DNA of 62,738 nucleotides, from positions 1 to 62,738 of the forward strand of contig NZ_QENY01000019.1 of assembly GCF_003096815.1 (NCBI RefSeq), given 5' to 3'. Positions 27,065 to 36,767 of this stretch are shown here, piece after piece (position 1 is the first letter of the stretch; each line of letters starts with the position of its first letter). Source of the DNA: Hallella colorans (GTDB lineage: Bacteria > Bacteroidota > Bacteroidia > Bacteroidales > Bacteroidaceae). The notes below the pieces were generated by a model. The model saw only the letters and a list, made by a program, of their open reading frames with translations, searched no databases and was not told where the DNA came from. The position numbers and the translations under genes were made by a program.

Positions 27065-28096
27065 ATGGATAAGCAAACAGACGCTTCTTTGCTCGATGAC
27101 AGGCGGCGTGCCTTGGATGAGATGTACATGCGCCGCTGCTTGCAGTTGGCACGCGGCGGACAGTGGTACGCCAAGCCCAACCCGATGGTGGGAGCAGTCA
27201 TCGTGAGCGCCGACGGGCGTATCATCGGCGAAGGCTATCACGTGCGGTGTGGTGAGGCGCACGCCGAGGTGAACGCGTTTGGGTCTGTCCGCGCGGCCGA
27301 TGAGCGACTGCTTGCCGAGGCTACCATCTACGTGTCGCTGGAGCCTTGCTCGCACTGGGGAAAGACGCCCCCATGCGCGGACCTCATTGTCAAGAAGGGC
27401 GTGCGCCGTGTGGTTTGTGGGTGCGTGGACCCATACGCCGAGGTGCGTGGGCGAGGCATCGAGCGCATCAGGCAGGCCGGCATCCCGGTGACCGTGGGTG
27501 TGCTTGAGCGTGAGTGTTTGGCCCTGAACCGCAAGTTTATCGTCGTGAGCAACGAAAAACGCCCTTATATCATCTTGAAATGGGCGCAGACCGCAAACCA
27601 CAAAATCGCTTACGCGCGGAGCGCGGGAGCGGTGGACGTTGAGCCGTTGGCGCTCTCCTCGTCTTTCACCAAGATGTTGGTGCACAAGCTGCGCGCCGAG
27701 AACGGCGCCATACTCGTGGGGCGCGAGACCGTCAACGCGGACCATCCGCGCCTGAACGTGCGTCTTTGGAGCGGACCGTCGCCCGAGCGATTGGTCTTGA
27801 CGCACAACGCAGAGGGCGTGCCTTCGTGGTTTAAATGTTTTGACAACATTGGCGCAATGCTTGACTATCTCTACGCTAACCACCGGCAGAGCCTCATTGT
27901 CGAAGGGGGAACCGTGACGCTCAACAGTTTTATTGAGCGCGGATTGTGGGATGAGATACGTGTGGAGACGGCTTCATTCACTGTGCCAAACGGTGTTGAC
28001 GCTCCCGAGCTGCCCGCCAACGCGACGCTTTTGGACAAAAAATTCTATGACAAAAACACGATTTGTCAATACGTGAACCAATGCCAGATTTTGTAA
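27065..28096 (+). CDS. ribD: Riboflavin biosynthesis protein RibD
   Basis: RibD is the bifunctional deaminase/reductase of the second and third steps of riboflavin synthesis. The N-terminal deaminase domain has the zinc motif HAE (H66, E68) and PCSHWGKTPPC (C95, C104), with KPNPMVGAVIV before it. The reductase domain follows from ~150 (RPYIILKWAQTANHKIA, AILVGRETVNADHPRLNVR, SLIVEGGTVTLNSFI). The length of 343 residues fits the family. It starts 59 nt after the phosphatase gene. No FMN riboswitch is recognisable upstream. Confidence 0.95.
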   Translation: MDKQTDASLLDDRRRALDEMYMRRCLQLARGGQWYAKPNPMVGAVIVSADGRIIGEGYHVRCGEAHAEVNAFGSVRAADERLLAEATIYVSLEPCSHWGKTPPCADLIVKKGVRRVVCGCVDPYAEVRGRGIERIRQAGIPVTVGVLERECLALNRKFIVVSNEKRPYIILKWAQTANHKIAYARSAGAVDVEPLALSSSFTKMLVHKLRAENGAILVGRETVNADHPRLNVRLWSGPSPERLVLTHNAEGVPSWFKCFDNIGAMLDYLYANHRQSLIVEGGTVTLNSFIERGLWDEIRVETASFTVPNGVDAPELPANATLLDKKFYDKNTICQYVNQCQIL

Positions 28097-28117
28097 AAAA
28101 AGCAAGCATACGGCGTT

Positions 28118-28390
28118 AGCTGCTTTTGTGGGGCATAACCGCCTCGCTACTTTTGCCCCTCTTTACAGCAAGGACAATGGCCGTATGGCCAACCCATCCG
28201 TCTGATGATGGGTCTCCTCATCTTGAAACACCTTCGTAATGTTTCAGATGAGAGCGTCTTGGTGCAGTTCTCGGAGAATGCCTACTTTTTAGAACTGCTG
28301 TCCATGCAAGGACATGCAACAGCCCATTCAACTCCGAAAAGGTCACGAGAAAGTTTCTGTGCCTTGTCGAAAAGATGAATGGGCTGATGA
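28118..28390 (+). pseudogene. Decayed IS5-type transposase fragment (N terminus only)
   Basis: Two overlapping frames give pieces of the N-terminal DUF772-type domain of IS5/IS1182-like transposases. One frame reads FAPLYSKDNGR (from 28152); after a shift near 28190 the next reads PIRLMMGLLILKHLRNVSDE, then SVLVQFSENAYF (28193-28290). A further shift gives SPFNSEKVTRKF. Only about 80 of several hundred residues remain, and no catalytic DDE part or terminal repeat is visible. It fills the gap between ribD and the C10 protease gene. Confidence 0.7.
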
Positions 28391-28399
28391 GGATGGTGG

Positions 28400-30754
28400 T
28401 TATCGCTTAACTACTTTCTTGCCACCGATGATGTAGATGCCCTTTGGCAGTGACTCGAGCTGTTGCTCGCCTTTGCCTACCACCACACCTTGCAGGTTGT
28501 ATATGAGCATTGGCTCATGGCTGATGTGCGGAACAGCGATTGCTGTTGGTGCGTCTTTTGCCATGTAGAACGGTGTCTTGAGAATGCGCTCCCATTTAGG
28601 TACGTATTTCATCCCACCTTGGATGAAGTCTTCTTTTTTCTCTACCTTATAGCCATCCACGTAAATGGCATATTGCGCCCCTGCGGCAACGTTGTCTATC
28701 GAGAACGGTATTTCCTTCGTGCTGTTGGCGGGAATGATGTCTGTCAGTGATATTTTGTTTTCAAAATAAGCCTCGTCTGTATTGCCTTTCTTGCAACGCA
28801 GCTCAATGTCAAAACCGCCGCAATAGTCAGCACTCTCGCTGTTGGTCACAATGAGTTTCCCCCTCATGGTAGGGGCTTGGAAAGCGTTTTCTTCACTTTG
28901 TTCGATTTTCACCACAACCGAAGGAAGGTTTTGCGACTTAGGTTCAGTAATGGTAATGTTTCCTTTAGAGCTGATAGTAGCGCCCGATTTACATTCGAAG
29001 GAGTAGTCGAACTCTCCAACCTCCTTTGGATAAAGCTCAAACACCACGTCTGTCGTCTGTCGTGCTGGCAAGAAGGTGGTGGTAGAAGCAACATAGTCAT
29101 ACTTGAAGAGCATGTCGAAGGTGTCGTACAGCTCGTCGCCCTTGTTCTCTATGGTGAGGGTTACGAACAGGGGACGTCCTGCCTCCTTGCTACCTTTCAC
29201 GTCCACTTTCTTCACCTCCAGAACAGGCTTGGCAGTGGAGGTCTTCAGTTCCGTGTTGGTAATCTCTATCTCCTGCGCCATATCTCCAATGCCGCCACAG
29301 GCTTTCCATTCGCTTTCTCCTTGTATGCGGTAAACGGGTAGCACGGTGTACTTTCCGTTGGCGAGGGTGTGCGGTATTTTGAAGTTCGCTTCGTTTCTTT
29401 GTATCTTGCCGTCGGTCTTGAACGTAGAGCTGAACAGCTTCACGGCGGTTACCAATCTACCTCCCTGCCAAAAGCCTATGCCGCAATCGGCATCAAAGGC
29501 TTCGCCGTAATTATTCACGCATTTCATGGTGACGTCAAAATCCGTGAAGTCATCGCCACTGTTCGATCGGCTTTGACCTTGTAGGGGCGTCATCTCCTTG
29601 ACGTCCACAACTTTTGGAAATACATCAGCACCTTCGCTTGGCCTGAATCCGATGATAGCTCCTTGCTCGCGCGTGTAGATACTTGGCAATTGCTTAAATC
29701 CATATTCGCGTGGCGAAAGAACCGACAGGCGATAGTAGCCGTTGAATTGACCTCCCCAACCCCAGTTGATGTGAAAGTAGTCGCCTTCCTTGTAGCCATC
29801 GCAGACAAAGGCGTGACCATAGTTGTACACCACATCTTCGGCAAAGTAATAAACGGGTCTTTTGGCTTTCAACTCATTGTATATCAGGTTGCACCATTCC
29901 TCGCTGGTATAGCGGTCTCTGAAAACCCGGTGCATGTCCTTAGAGTAGCCAAACAATCGGGTAAGGAACAATATGACGTTGTAGGAATCGGCACCCGAAT
30001 CATCAGCGGTATAATCCATGTACACCGCCTGTCCCACGTACCTCATCAGCTTAGCCACAGCGTCTTGCTGCTGCTGGGTGGTGGGAATGCGGTACGAAGG
30101 CAGTATGTCGTTCCACTCGAAGGTACTCTCGGTAAGCTCGGATACTTGCAGATGAGCCGACGGAGCCGTGTAGGCAGGCATGGCGGGAGCTTTCTTTGGA
30201 TACTGGTAGTAGCCCATAATTTGGGCTGCCGCCGTGGCGACACATCCCGTAACACAGTGTTTGTTGTTGTGCATGGGCGTTTGTTGGTTGTAGGGACCGT
30301 ACTGGCTCCATGTGGATTTCAGCAACGGTTCGATGGGCTGCAGCTTTCTGCCGGCGCGGGTGGTGGCTGGCTTCGTGGCGGCAGGCATGTCGTTCAGCAT
30401 GCGCACCTCCTGTCGATATTGTGCCAAGAGCATCTTGAGCGATGCCGGACATTGCTGCTCGTCGTATGTTCCCTCTTCTGCATAACCTAACACGTCAGCC
30501 GTGCGGTCGTCAGCAGAGGCGATGACGAAGCCCTGTCCCTTGCCTACGTTGAAAATGTAGTAGGCATTGGTGCTTGCCACCTCGCTGAGCGAGGGTGCGG
30601 CTTGTGAAGCTCGTGTAGCGAGATGGGAGTTAGTGCTTGCATGGCTCTTGATAAAAGCCAATGCAGCTTGTCGGGCTTGTTGTCTGCCCACAGGGGCGGA
30701 AAAAGCCAAGGTTGTTGCGCATAGCAACACTAAAGATGTAAAAATTTTCCTCAT
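28400..30754 (-). CDS. C10 family cysteine protease (interpain/streptopain type) with T9SS tail
   Basis: This is a secreted papain-fold protease of family C10, as in Prevotella interpain and streptococcal SpeB. It has a signal peptide (~1-20), a Spi-type propeptide (~20-135), and a catalytic domain (~140-375) with Cys171 in HCVTGCVATAAAQIMG, His314 in YGHAFVCDGY and the INWGWGG motif (~329-335). About 330 residues of beta-type repeats follow, then a T9SS sorting tail (LIYNLQGVVVGKGEQQL ... LPKGIYIIGGKKVVKR). Relatives degrade host proteins such as complement C3 or haemoglobin. It lies downstream of the LRR protein and the TonB operon on the same strand, but with a 530-bp gap. Confidence 0.92.
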   Translation of the reverse strand: MRKIFTSLVLLCATTLAFSAPVGRQQARQAALAFIKSHASTNSHLATRASQAAPSLSEVASTNAYYIFNVGKGQGFVIASADDRTADVLGYAEEGTYDEQQCPASLKMLLAQYRQEVRMLNDMPAATKPATTRAGRKLQPIEPLLKSTWSQYGPYNQQTPMHNNKHCVTGCVATAAAQIMGYYQYPKKAPAMPAYTAPSAHLQVSELTESTFEWNDILPSYRIPTTQQQQDAVAKLMRYVGQAVYMDYTADDSGADSYNVILFLTRLFGYSKDMHRVFRDRYTSEEWCNLIYNELKAKRPVYYFAEDVVYNYGHAFVCDGYKEGDYFHINWGWGGQFNGYYRLSVLSPREYGFKQLPSIYTREQGAIIGFRPSEGADVFPKVVDVKEMTPLQGQSRSNSGDDFTDFDVTMKCVNNYGEAFDADCGIGFWQGGRLVTAVKLFSSTFKTDGKIQRNEANFKIPHTLANGKYTVLPVYRIQGESEWKACGGIGDMAQEIEITNTELKTSTAKPVLEVKKVDVKGSKEAGRPLFVTLTIENKGDELYDTFDMLFKYDYVASTTTFLPARQTTDVVFELYPKEVGEFDYSFECKSGATISSKGNITITEPKSQNLPSVVVKIEQSEENAFQAPTMRGKLIVTNSESADYCGGFDIELRCKKGNTDEAYFENKISLTDIIPANSTKEIPFSIDNVAAGAQYAIYVDGYKVEKKEDFIQGGMKYVPKWERILKTPFYMAKDAPTAIAVPHISHEPMLIYNLQGVVVGKGEQQLESLPKGIYIIGGKKVVKR

Positions 30755-31287
30755 ATTTAATTTATTAGTATAAAAAGTGATTCTGGTAGTGTCCTTAAAA
30801 GTGTGTAATTCATCTTTCCTTTCTCTGTACTTCCACTGCTTTTTCCTGACTTCGTCATCGTGTCACCCAGAAATATAAATCATCCAATACTTCTTGGCAA
30901 GAATGTAAAAAATCAGGTTATTTCTCGTATAAGGGGGGTCGAGCTTGCTACTTTACTCGCCTTTTTGCACGTCACCCTAAGCAACAAAGTCAAGCATTGA
31001 TTATAAAGCACTTACAAATATGTCTTGAAAAAGTGACGAAGTCAGGAGGAATCCAGCCCTAATTTTTTAGGCTTAAAAAGTTTTAACGGACAGCAATAGT
31101 CTTTTTTTATCTTGTGTTTTTTGTAACACGAGGTATAGCCTAAGGTAAATTTGATAAAATAAAAATCCCCACCTCCAGTATGTATAGAATAACCTTTATT
31201 TTATGATGCGCGGAATTTGTTGTCTCTATGCATGTTTTTCTAAGGTACATCTTTAATACATTCTATGGGTGGGGATAAATGAGTGTG
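30755..31287. other. Intergenic region between C10 protease and LRR genes
   Basis: No gene is supported in these 530 bp. No exact -7 box for the protease gene is visible. The right part holds an interrupted inverted repeat: ATCCCCACC (31165-31173) with GGTGGGGAT (31268-31276) and ATAGAAT (31184-31190) with ATTCTAT (31260-31266), which could be a terminator or an RNA structure of the LRR gene's 3' end. Confidence 0.5.
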
Positions 31288-32274
31288 TTATTTAACTAAA
31301 ACTTTCTTGCCGTTGATAATGTAAACGCCACGTTGCAATGTGTTGACTGTTTGTGCATCTGCATGGTTCATGTATCTCTTGCCGGTGATATCGTATACAC
31401 CAACTTTTGCCAGAGATGCCTTAACACCACGGATACCAGTAGCGATGTTGTTGGCTGCATTTTTCCATCCGTTTGCGCTTCTGTATTTATCCTCGCTTCC
31501 TGCTGGCACTTCCAATACGAAATTCTCATCAAAGCCAGTGAAAATGTCTACCCATTCAACAGGATCTGTTTTCTTCTCACCTGTTATAAAATCGTATACG
31601 CCACTTATTGTCTTGGGAGGCTCTACTGCATTACATACGGCTTTCTTCACACCACAGGCAGAAAATGCACCCTCGTCTTCACCTTCGAAGGTTTTGAGTG
31701 TCTTTGGCAAGTACACCTCTTCACATTGAGCATTGTGAGCAAAAGCTCCCATGCCAATTGTTTCTACTTGTGTTTGTGAAAGGTCTACCTTCTTAAGATT
31801 GCAATTGTAGAATGCTTTTGTACTCACTTCCTTCAGACTCTTTGGGAAAGTAACGGTTTCCAAAGCATTACATTCCTCAAAAGCACTCTCGTCAATCATG
31901 GAGATGTTGTCAGGTAATATTATGGATTTGAGGGCAGTACAACGTTTGAAACATTCTTTCCTAAGTGTCGTCAGTGAGTTTGGTAAATTTACTTCCGTAA
32001 GACTTTGACAATCCCAAAAGATGTATTCGCCAAGGCTTGTTACCCCCTCTTCTACGACTACTTTTTTGATTAAGGAACGGTCTAATGTGTTGTTGTCTGT
32101 TCCCCACGCATACCCTGAGTTACCATCTGCGTGTTCCATCTCTCCAGTTCCGCTAATGGTAAGCGTGCCATCGGCAAACGCCCATTTCAAATTGTCACCA
32201 ATAGTGCCGTTGTTGCCTGCCAGTGCACCCATGCAAATGAACAGGCTCATTGTTAACATGTAAATCTTTCTCAT
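31288..32274 (-). CDS. BspA-like LRR protein with T9SS tail
   Basis: This is a shorter exported leucine-rich-repeat protein (328 residues). The signal peptide (~1-19) is followed by FADGTLTISGTGEME, a typical opening of BspA-type proteins, and by LRR_5 units (LTEVNLPNSLTTLRKECFKRC, split across ~93-113; IDESAFEECNALETVTFPKSL across ~122-142). The end (~290-328) is a type-A T9SS tail: VGVYDITGKRYMNHADA ... LQRGVYIINGKKVLVK. It lies 90 nt beyond the last lipoprotein gene of the TonB operon on the same strand and may be read with it. Confidence 0.87.
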   Translation of the reverse strand: MRKIYMLTMSLFICMGALAGNNGTIGDNLKWAFADGTLTISGTGEMEHADGNSGYAWGTDNNTLDRSLIKKVVVEEGVTSLGEYIFWDCQSLTEVNLPNSLTTLRKECFKRCTALKSIILPDNISMIDESAFEECNALETVTFPKSLKEVSTKAFYNCNLKKVDLSQTQVETIGMGAFAHNAQCEEVYLPKTLKTFEGEDEGAFSACGVKKAVCNAVEPPKTISGVYDFITGEKKTDPVEWVDIFTGFDENFVLEVPAGSEDKYRSANGWKNAANNIATGIRGVKASLAKVGVYDITGKRYMNHADAQTVNTLQRGVYIINGKKVLVK

Positions 32275-32365
32275 ACTATAAAAATATTAAATTAAACATA
32301 TTTAGGTAAAACCTATTTCATGATGTTGGGTGAGTGAGGGCAAGACTTATGCAGTCCGTTCCTTC

Positions 32366-33472
32366 TTATTTCGTAGGTACAACCACCTTCTTGACCTCAA
32401 AGTCGACCGATGAGTTGTTTGTATCGGATAATCTTTTTCCATCAAAGCGTCTGGTAAGCATCTTGCCTGCTCCGACCTCTATCTTGTCGTCGGCTTTTTC
32501 GTACACGCCATTCCAGCCTTTGTCCAGTGTACCCGATATCGGGAAACTTTTTTCGGTGGTATTTCCTTTGAACCTTACGTTTACGGCATCCACGACCCAT
32601 TGATTGGGCAAGAATATGAGAATTTGTGAATGTGAGTGATGCCCACTTGCGTTCCACATGACATAGCGTCCATACTTTGCCGTCGGCTCTTCGATTTCTC
32701 TTAGCAATGCTTCGTTTACTTTGGCATTGTTCATATTCTCTTTTATCTTCTCAATGGGTTCTGCCAAACGTATCAGCGCAATGGTGAAGTTACGCTCAAA
32801 TCCGAAAGGTACATACTCATCGTCGTCTTCATCCCATACTCCGACTTTCGATTTGTCTTCTTTCATTCGTTTTTCCTGTTCTTTGTCGTTTTCCTTGCAA
32901 TAGAGGAACGTCATGTGTGGAACGTTGTCGTTTCCATTCTGTCCCCATTCAAAGTCGGCTTTGGAAAGGTCGATCAGTTTTTCGACACCTTTGTATTTGG
33001 TAGGATCTTCTCCATTCTCTGTCAAATACTTCTTGTATCCTTCCGCATGGTTAATGGCTCTCATGGCAATAACAATAGTTTTGCCTGCCTTTACGGTGTA
33101 TGGCATGCCACTTTTATCTTTGGGGAAACCAATCAAGTTGGAAACGCCAAATGCTTTCTGCCTATAATCGCAATTAGGCTTTTCAAAGTTGACTTTGTCT
33201 ACAGCGTTGTACTGACATAGTGCCAGGGCCATATTCTCAAGACTTATGTCATGGTCGGTTGGGTTGTAGACGGAAATAAACTTATCATCCGTTTCTTCAG
33301 ATTTGTTGCCGTAAGGTGTCTCCACGAAGTCTCCAGCATAGTAAATGTCTTTTATGATCAAGTCTGCACTTTCTGTCTCAGCGGTATTTTTCTTTTCTTC
33401 TGGTTGCCCGTCACGCGTGCAGTTTGCGAAAAGCGCAATTGTTGCCAATGCGCATAGCATCATCTTTTTCAT
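32366..33472 (-). CDS. DUF4876-type surface lipoprotein with GHHSHSQ motif
   Basis: This is a 368-residue lipoprotein (lipobox LFANC, Cys18) with acidic residues soon after the Cys, compatible with Bacteroidetes surface export. The pattern IIKDIYYAGDF ... DKFISVYNPTDHDISLENMALAL ... PNQWVVDAVNVRF matches the DUF4876 type, as does the next gene upstream. At residues 277-283 it reads GHHSHSQ where the paralogue has GMGGINA, so the His cluster is specific to this copy. It is the last lipoprotein gene of the TonB operon and is separated from its paralogue by a long hairpin (33597-33664). Confidence 0.78.
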   Translation of the reverse strand: MKKMMLCALATIALFANCTRDGQPEEKKNTAETESADLIIKDIYYAGDFVETPYGNKSEETDDKFISVYNPTDHDISLENMALALCQYNAVDKVNFEKPNCDYRQKAFGVSNLIGFPKDKSGMPYTVKAGKTIVIAMRAINHAEGYKKYLTENGEDPTKYKGVEKLIDLSKADFEWGQNGNDNVPHMTFLYCKENDKEQEKRMKEDKSKVGVWDEDDDEYVPFGFERNFTIALIRLAEPIEKIKENMNNAKVNEALLREIEEPTAKYGRYVMWNASGHHSHSQILIFLPNQWVVDAVNVRFKGNTTEKSFPISGTLDKGWNGVYEKADDKIEVGAGKMLTRRFDGKRLSDTNNSSVDFEVKKVVVPTK

Positions 33473-33596
33473 TTATTGGTCTTATTTTATAGATTATTGT
33501 AGTTTTGTCATCTTTGTATGTTTCTACTCTTGCTACTACATGAAAGAAGCTTCAGATACTCCCGAGGTAGCGTCGTTGTTATGCGGATATTCAAGA

Positions 33597-33664
33597 ACAA
33601 GATGCAAGCTATGTGTGCTGCGTGGCAAGCGTTCGATGTTCAGAATCGTTAGCTTGCATCTTGT
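33597..33664. terminator. Long hairpin between the two DUF4876-type genes
   Basis: ACAAGATGCAAGCTA (33597-33611) is perfectly complementary to 33650-33664, giving a 15-bp stem with a 38-nt loop. It has no strong T run, so an attenuator or mRNA-processing structure is as likely as a terminator. Confidence 0.55.
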
Positions 33665-33705
33665 AGTGTTAATGTCCTCAAGAGGTTTTGTGCCTCAACG
33701 TGCCA

Positions 33706-35091
33706 TCATTTTTTTGGGGTACGCGCGTTAATGGAGTTTTGTTTCCAGTATGCGGTCATGTCTAACGGCTTGCCCTTGCTGTCGCGTCTGCACAGTGAAG
33801 GTACACCTTTCGTGAAGTTCAGCGCAGAACTCATTTCGGCTACAAATCCCTTTCCATTGTTACGACGAATCAGCGCGCCTTGTAATTGCGAGGGATCGAA
33901 TGAGGGATTAGAAAAGTCATTAATTCCAAATATACGCTTGCAGACACTTGCCGTTCCTCTGTCGTACCACCATACTTTTTCTTTCTTTTCTTCTGTTCCT
34001 TCCATTACGGGGTGTCCTGTCGCATCATATACAGTTACAGAGCTTGGACCTGTCAGCAAGTCCATTTTCTTCTCTGTCGAAGGGCAAATGGTAAGGAAGT
34101 CGACAACCCAATTGTAATTCAGCTCAATAGCATTGATGCCTCCCATACCAGTTGTGTTATATATCATGTGGTAGTATGCCGTTGGGTATTTTCTATTCTT
34201 TTCCAGTTCCCTTTTCTTCAGCGGATCTGTCTCGTCATTAATTTGGTCCTGCTCGGTTCCATACAAATCATATAGTCGATACCAATTGTTACGTGAACGT
34301 GGCGATTCGTCAGGATAAAATCCGTTTTCGTCTTTGGTATGAGGTTTGGATGCATCACCATCAGGGAGCTTCACCAAAGCCATGCGCATACTCTGGCTTG
34401 GCCCCTTAAATGGAAGTTCATCCCACAAAACAAGGTCACGCATGTTTGGAATATCCTTGTTGTCAAATTTGTCGTTAGGATCGCACATTCCATTTTTCAG
34501 TGAATGCTGGTTGCACAATTCAAAGGTCTTGTCCTTTGGAAGTTTACTATAGTCGGGCAGAGCCTCCCAGCCATAGTAATTTTTCTTTGCCTCTTCTTCT
34601 GTGGTCTCATTCTCGGCAAGGAATTTCTTCTTGTGATCACACGCATACTTCACGACGATGACACTGTCGCCTGGCTGTATAATATGTGGTTTTTTTGTTA
34701 CAGGGTCGTTGGGGAAGTACGACATTCCTCCAATGCCATAATACCTTTTGGTAAAATCTCCAGTTCCATCTTTTTGGAACGAAAATTGGATACTTGGGTC
34801 AACGGCATGATATGCGAGTGCCATATTGGCAAGCGATATCGGTTTGTTGGTAGGATTGTATATCACCAAATAGTTGGCATCCTCGTATCTGCTATATTGG
34901 CTTTTGAATCCCATGGAAGACAAATCCCTATAAGTGCAGTAACCAATGTAAAAAACTTCTTTGAAAATGAGGTGGTCTACTGTTGAATTTGCGTCAGTTC
35001 TGTCTGGCATGTCTCCATTTCTCTGGCATGCTGTGAAAAGGGTTGATAATGCCATGAAGGCTAATATCAAGGTGTAATTTATTTTTTTCAT
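33706..35091 (-). CDS. DUF4876-type surface lipoprotein
   Basis: This is a 461-residue lipoprotein (lipobox LFTAC, Cys22) and a paralogue of the 368-residue protein: FKEVFYIGYC, NYLVIYNPTNKPISLANMALAYH and ELNYNWVVDFLTICP align with the corresponding segments there. The C-terminal extension of about 90 residues (from ~370) is unlike the shorter copy. It has no GHS motif. It lies 54 nt downstream of the 485-residue lipoprotein gene. The family's function is unknown to me; members are often next to TonB-dependent receptors. Confidence 0.78.
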   Translation of the reverse strand: MKKINYTLILAFMALSTLFTACQRNGDMPDRTDANSTVDHLIFKEVFYIGYCTYRDLSSMGFKSQYSRYEDANYLVIYNPTNKPISLANMALAYHAVDPSIQFSFQKDGTGDFTKRYYGIGGMSYFPNDPVTKKPHIIQPGDSVIVVKYACDHKKKFLAENETTEEEAKKNYYGWEALPDYSKLPKDKTFELCNQHSLKNGMCDPNDKFDNKDIPNMRDLVLWDELPFKGPSQSMRMALVKLPDGDASKPHTKDENGFYPDESPRSRNNWYRLYDLYGTEQDQINDETDPLKKRELEKNRKYPTAYYHMIYNTTGMGGINAIELNYNWVVDFLTICPSTEKKMDLLTGPSSVTVYDATGHPVMEGTEEKKEKVWWYDRGTASVCKRIFGINDFSNPSFDPSQLQGALIRRNNGKGFVAEMSSALNFTKGVPSLCRRDSKGKPLDMTAYWKQNSINARTPKK

Positions 35092-35145
35092 ATCCTTGTT
35101 TTGTTTATTTGTTGTGATGTTTTTGTCGCATGTAATCTTTAAGAA

Positions 35146-36603
35146 TTAGAGGAACCAGTTGCCAAATGCGCCAAAGCCATGCGTCCTTACGTTTTGGCTT
35201 GCTTCGTATGCCTGTTTTCCTGATAATCCGATCTCTCTGCCCAAGTAGAAATAATATGGTTCTGCTGGGGAAACATTTGTCGGGTCAGAATCGAACCTGT
35301 TGCAATATACCTTAATAGGTATGTTGAAGCGTATAAGCTCTTTCCATTCAGGAACCTCGAGGGTCGTGTTCTTCGATTGCCAGAAAGGATTATAGAAAGG
35401 TGCGCAGGCTTTTTCGCTCTTCATCCAGTCCCAATATCCAGCATAGTCAAGCTCTTTGTTGGCAATGGTAGCCTTGGGAATATATGCCTTCTTTCCCTTT
35501 TGACATTTCATTACTCTTACGGAAAGATAGAAGTAGGGCAATATATATGAAGGACGACTATATACTACAGACTCACCAGAAAAACCTTTTACCATGAAAG
35601 GCCATGTGTCTTTTTTCTCTCCAGACCCATATCGTCCATCTATTTCAGGTCTAAAGTTAGACGAAGGCTCGTTGGCCTCATAGTAAAAGTTGATATGTCC
35701 TTTTAGTCCTACACAGTCCTTGTCATAGGAAACGCATGAATTAGCATCGGTGGCATCAAGGGGTGGCAGCAACCTAATGTTGTAAAACTCGCGCATACCG
35801 TCTGCCATAGCATTCTGATGCCATGTGTCACGGTAGGCGTATTCAAACAAATTCTTGGTTGCGTTTTGTCTGCGCATGAAGATATCGTGACCTAAACTTT
35901 CGTCCTTATCCACTTCTTCGAAATAAGGTGATACGACAGGATGCTCATCAACTTTGCCATCTTTCCCATTTTTGTCAACTTCCCATGTACCTCTACAGTC
36001 TTCAATCTTGTATGGGTTACCCTTGTCGTCCACGTCGCTAATGGTAAAGAATATCTGATACTCATCGGAGTGCTTGTATATCTCATCGTTAAGCAACTTC
36101 CCATCTTTATCCAAGAAGTATAAGCATATACCCCAAAGGTTCTTATCTCCACCAATAAGGCGAATGTAAGGTTGCTGGGGAGTGGGCTTGCCTAACTTTT
36201 TCTCGAAAACGGTTTGAATGCTTTTTTCCCACTCCACCTTTACGGTAGGAAACTTTTGTGAGTTGTTTTCTACTATGACAAATTCTTCTTGTCTCCATGG
36301 CGCTGCTGGATAAACATAATTGCCATGAAATTTTTCATCGCCGTGTGAGTGTCCTTCCTTGAACATGACTATGCAGCGTGCCCAGTTGTTGAATGCACCA
36401 TCTTGGTCGGGGTTGTTCATGGCATTGCCAAAAGGAGCTTTTTTCTGCAAGCTGTCAACCATGGCATCCGCGCCGCTGTGTGGCACCTCTTTGTGCTCAA
36501 GTGGATTTTCGTTGTAATTGATGTTCATGTTGCCAAAGATGAAGTCATCGCATGATGTACATAACATCAATATAAGAACGAAACAGAAACTATATTTTTT
36601 CAT
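35146..36603 (-). CDS. Lipoprotein of the TonB operon with His-rich motif
   Basis: I do not recognise a named family. The 485 residues start with a lipoprotein signal (LMLCTSC, Cys18) followed at once by DD, consistent with surface export. Residues 84-93 read GHSHGDEKFH, a cluster of three His that could bind metal; this is inference. The rest is soluble and probably beta-rich. It is the third gene of the TonB operon, 164 nt after the previous lipoprotein gene and 54 nt before the first DUF4876-type gene. Confidence 0.72.
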   Translation of the reverse strand: MKKYSFCFVLILMLCTSCDDFIFGNMNINYNENPLEHKEVPHSGADAMVDSLQKKAPFGNAMNNPDQDGAFNNWARCIVMFKEGHSHGDEKFHGNYVYPAAPWRQEEFVIVENNSQKFPTVKVEWEKSIQTVFEKKLGKPTPQQPYIRLIGGDKNLWGICLYFLDKDGKLLNDEIYKHSDEYQIFFTISDVDDKGNPYKIEDCRGTWEVDKNGKDGKVDEHPVVSPYFEEVDKDESLGHDIFMRRQNATKNLFEYAYRDTWHQNAMADGMREFYNIRLLPPLDATDANSCVSYDKDCVGLKGHINFYYEANEPSSNFRPEIDGRYGSGEKKDTWPFMVKGFSGESVVYSRPSYILPYFYLSVRVMKCQKGKKAYIPKATIANKELDYAGYWDWMKSEKACAPFYNPFWQSKNTTLEVPEWKELIRFNIPIKVYCNRFDSDPTNVSPAEPYYFYLGREIGLSGKQAYEASQNVRTHGFGAFGNWFL

Positions 36604-36767
36604 TTTATTTTTTATGTAAATGTCTTGATTAGATAATCCAGTATAACAGGCACTTTGCTAAACGCTCTCGCTTCTCTTAGCCATGTATGCACATTTCCCT
36701 TAGTCAGGAAAACGCATTAGCCTTGTGAGGAATGATGGCGCACAAATGCCTTCCATTTAGCTGAAGC

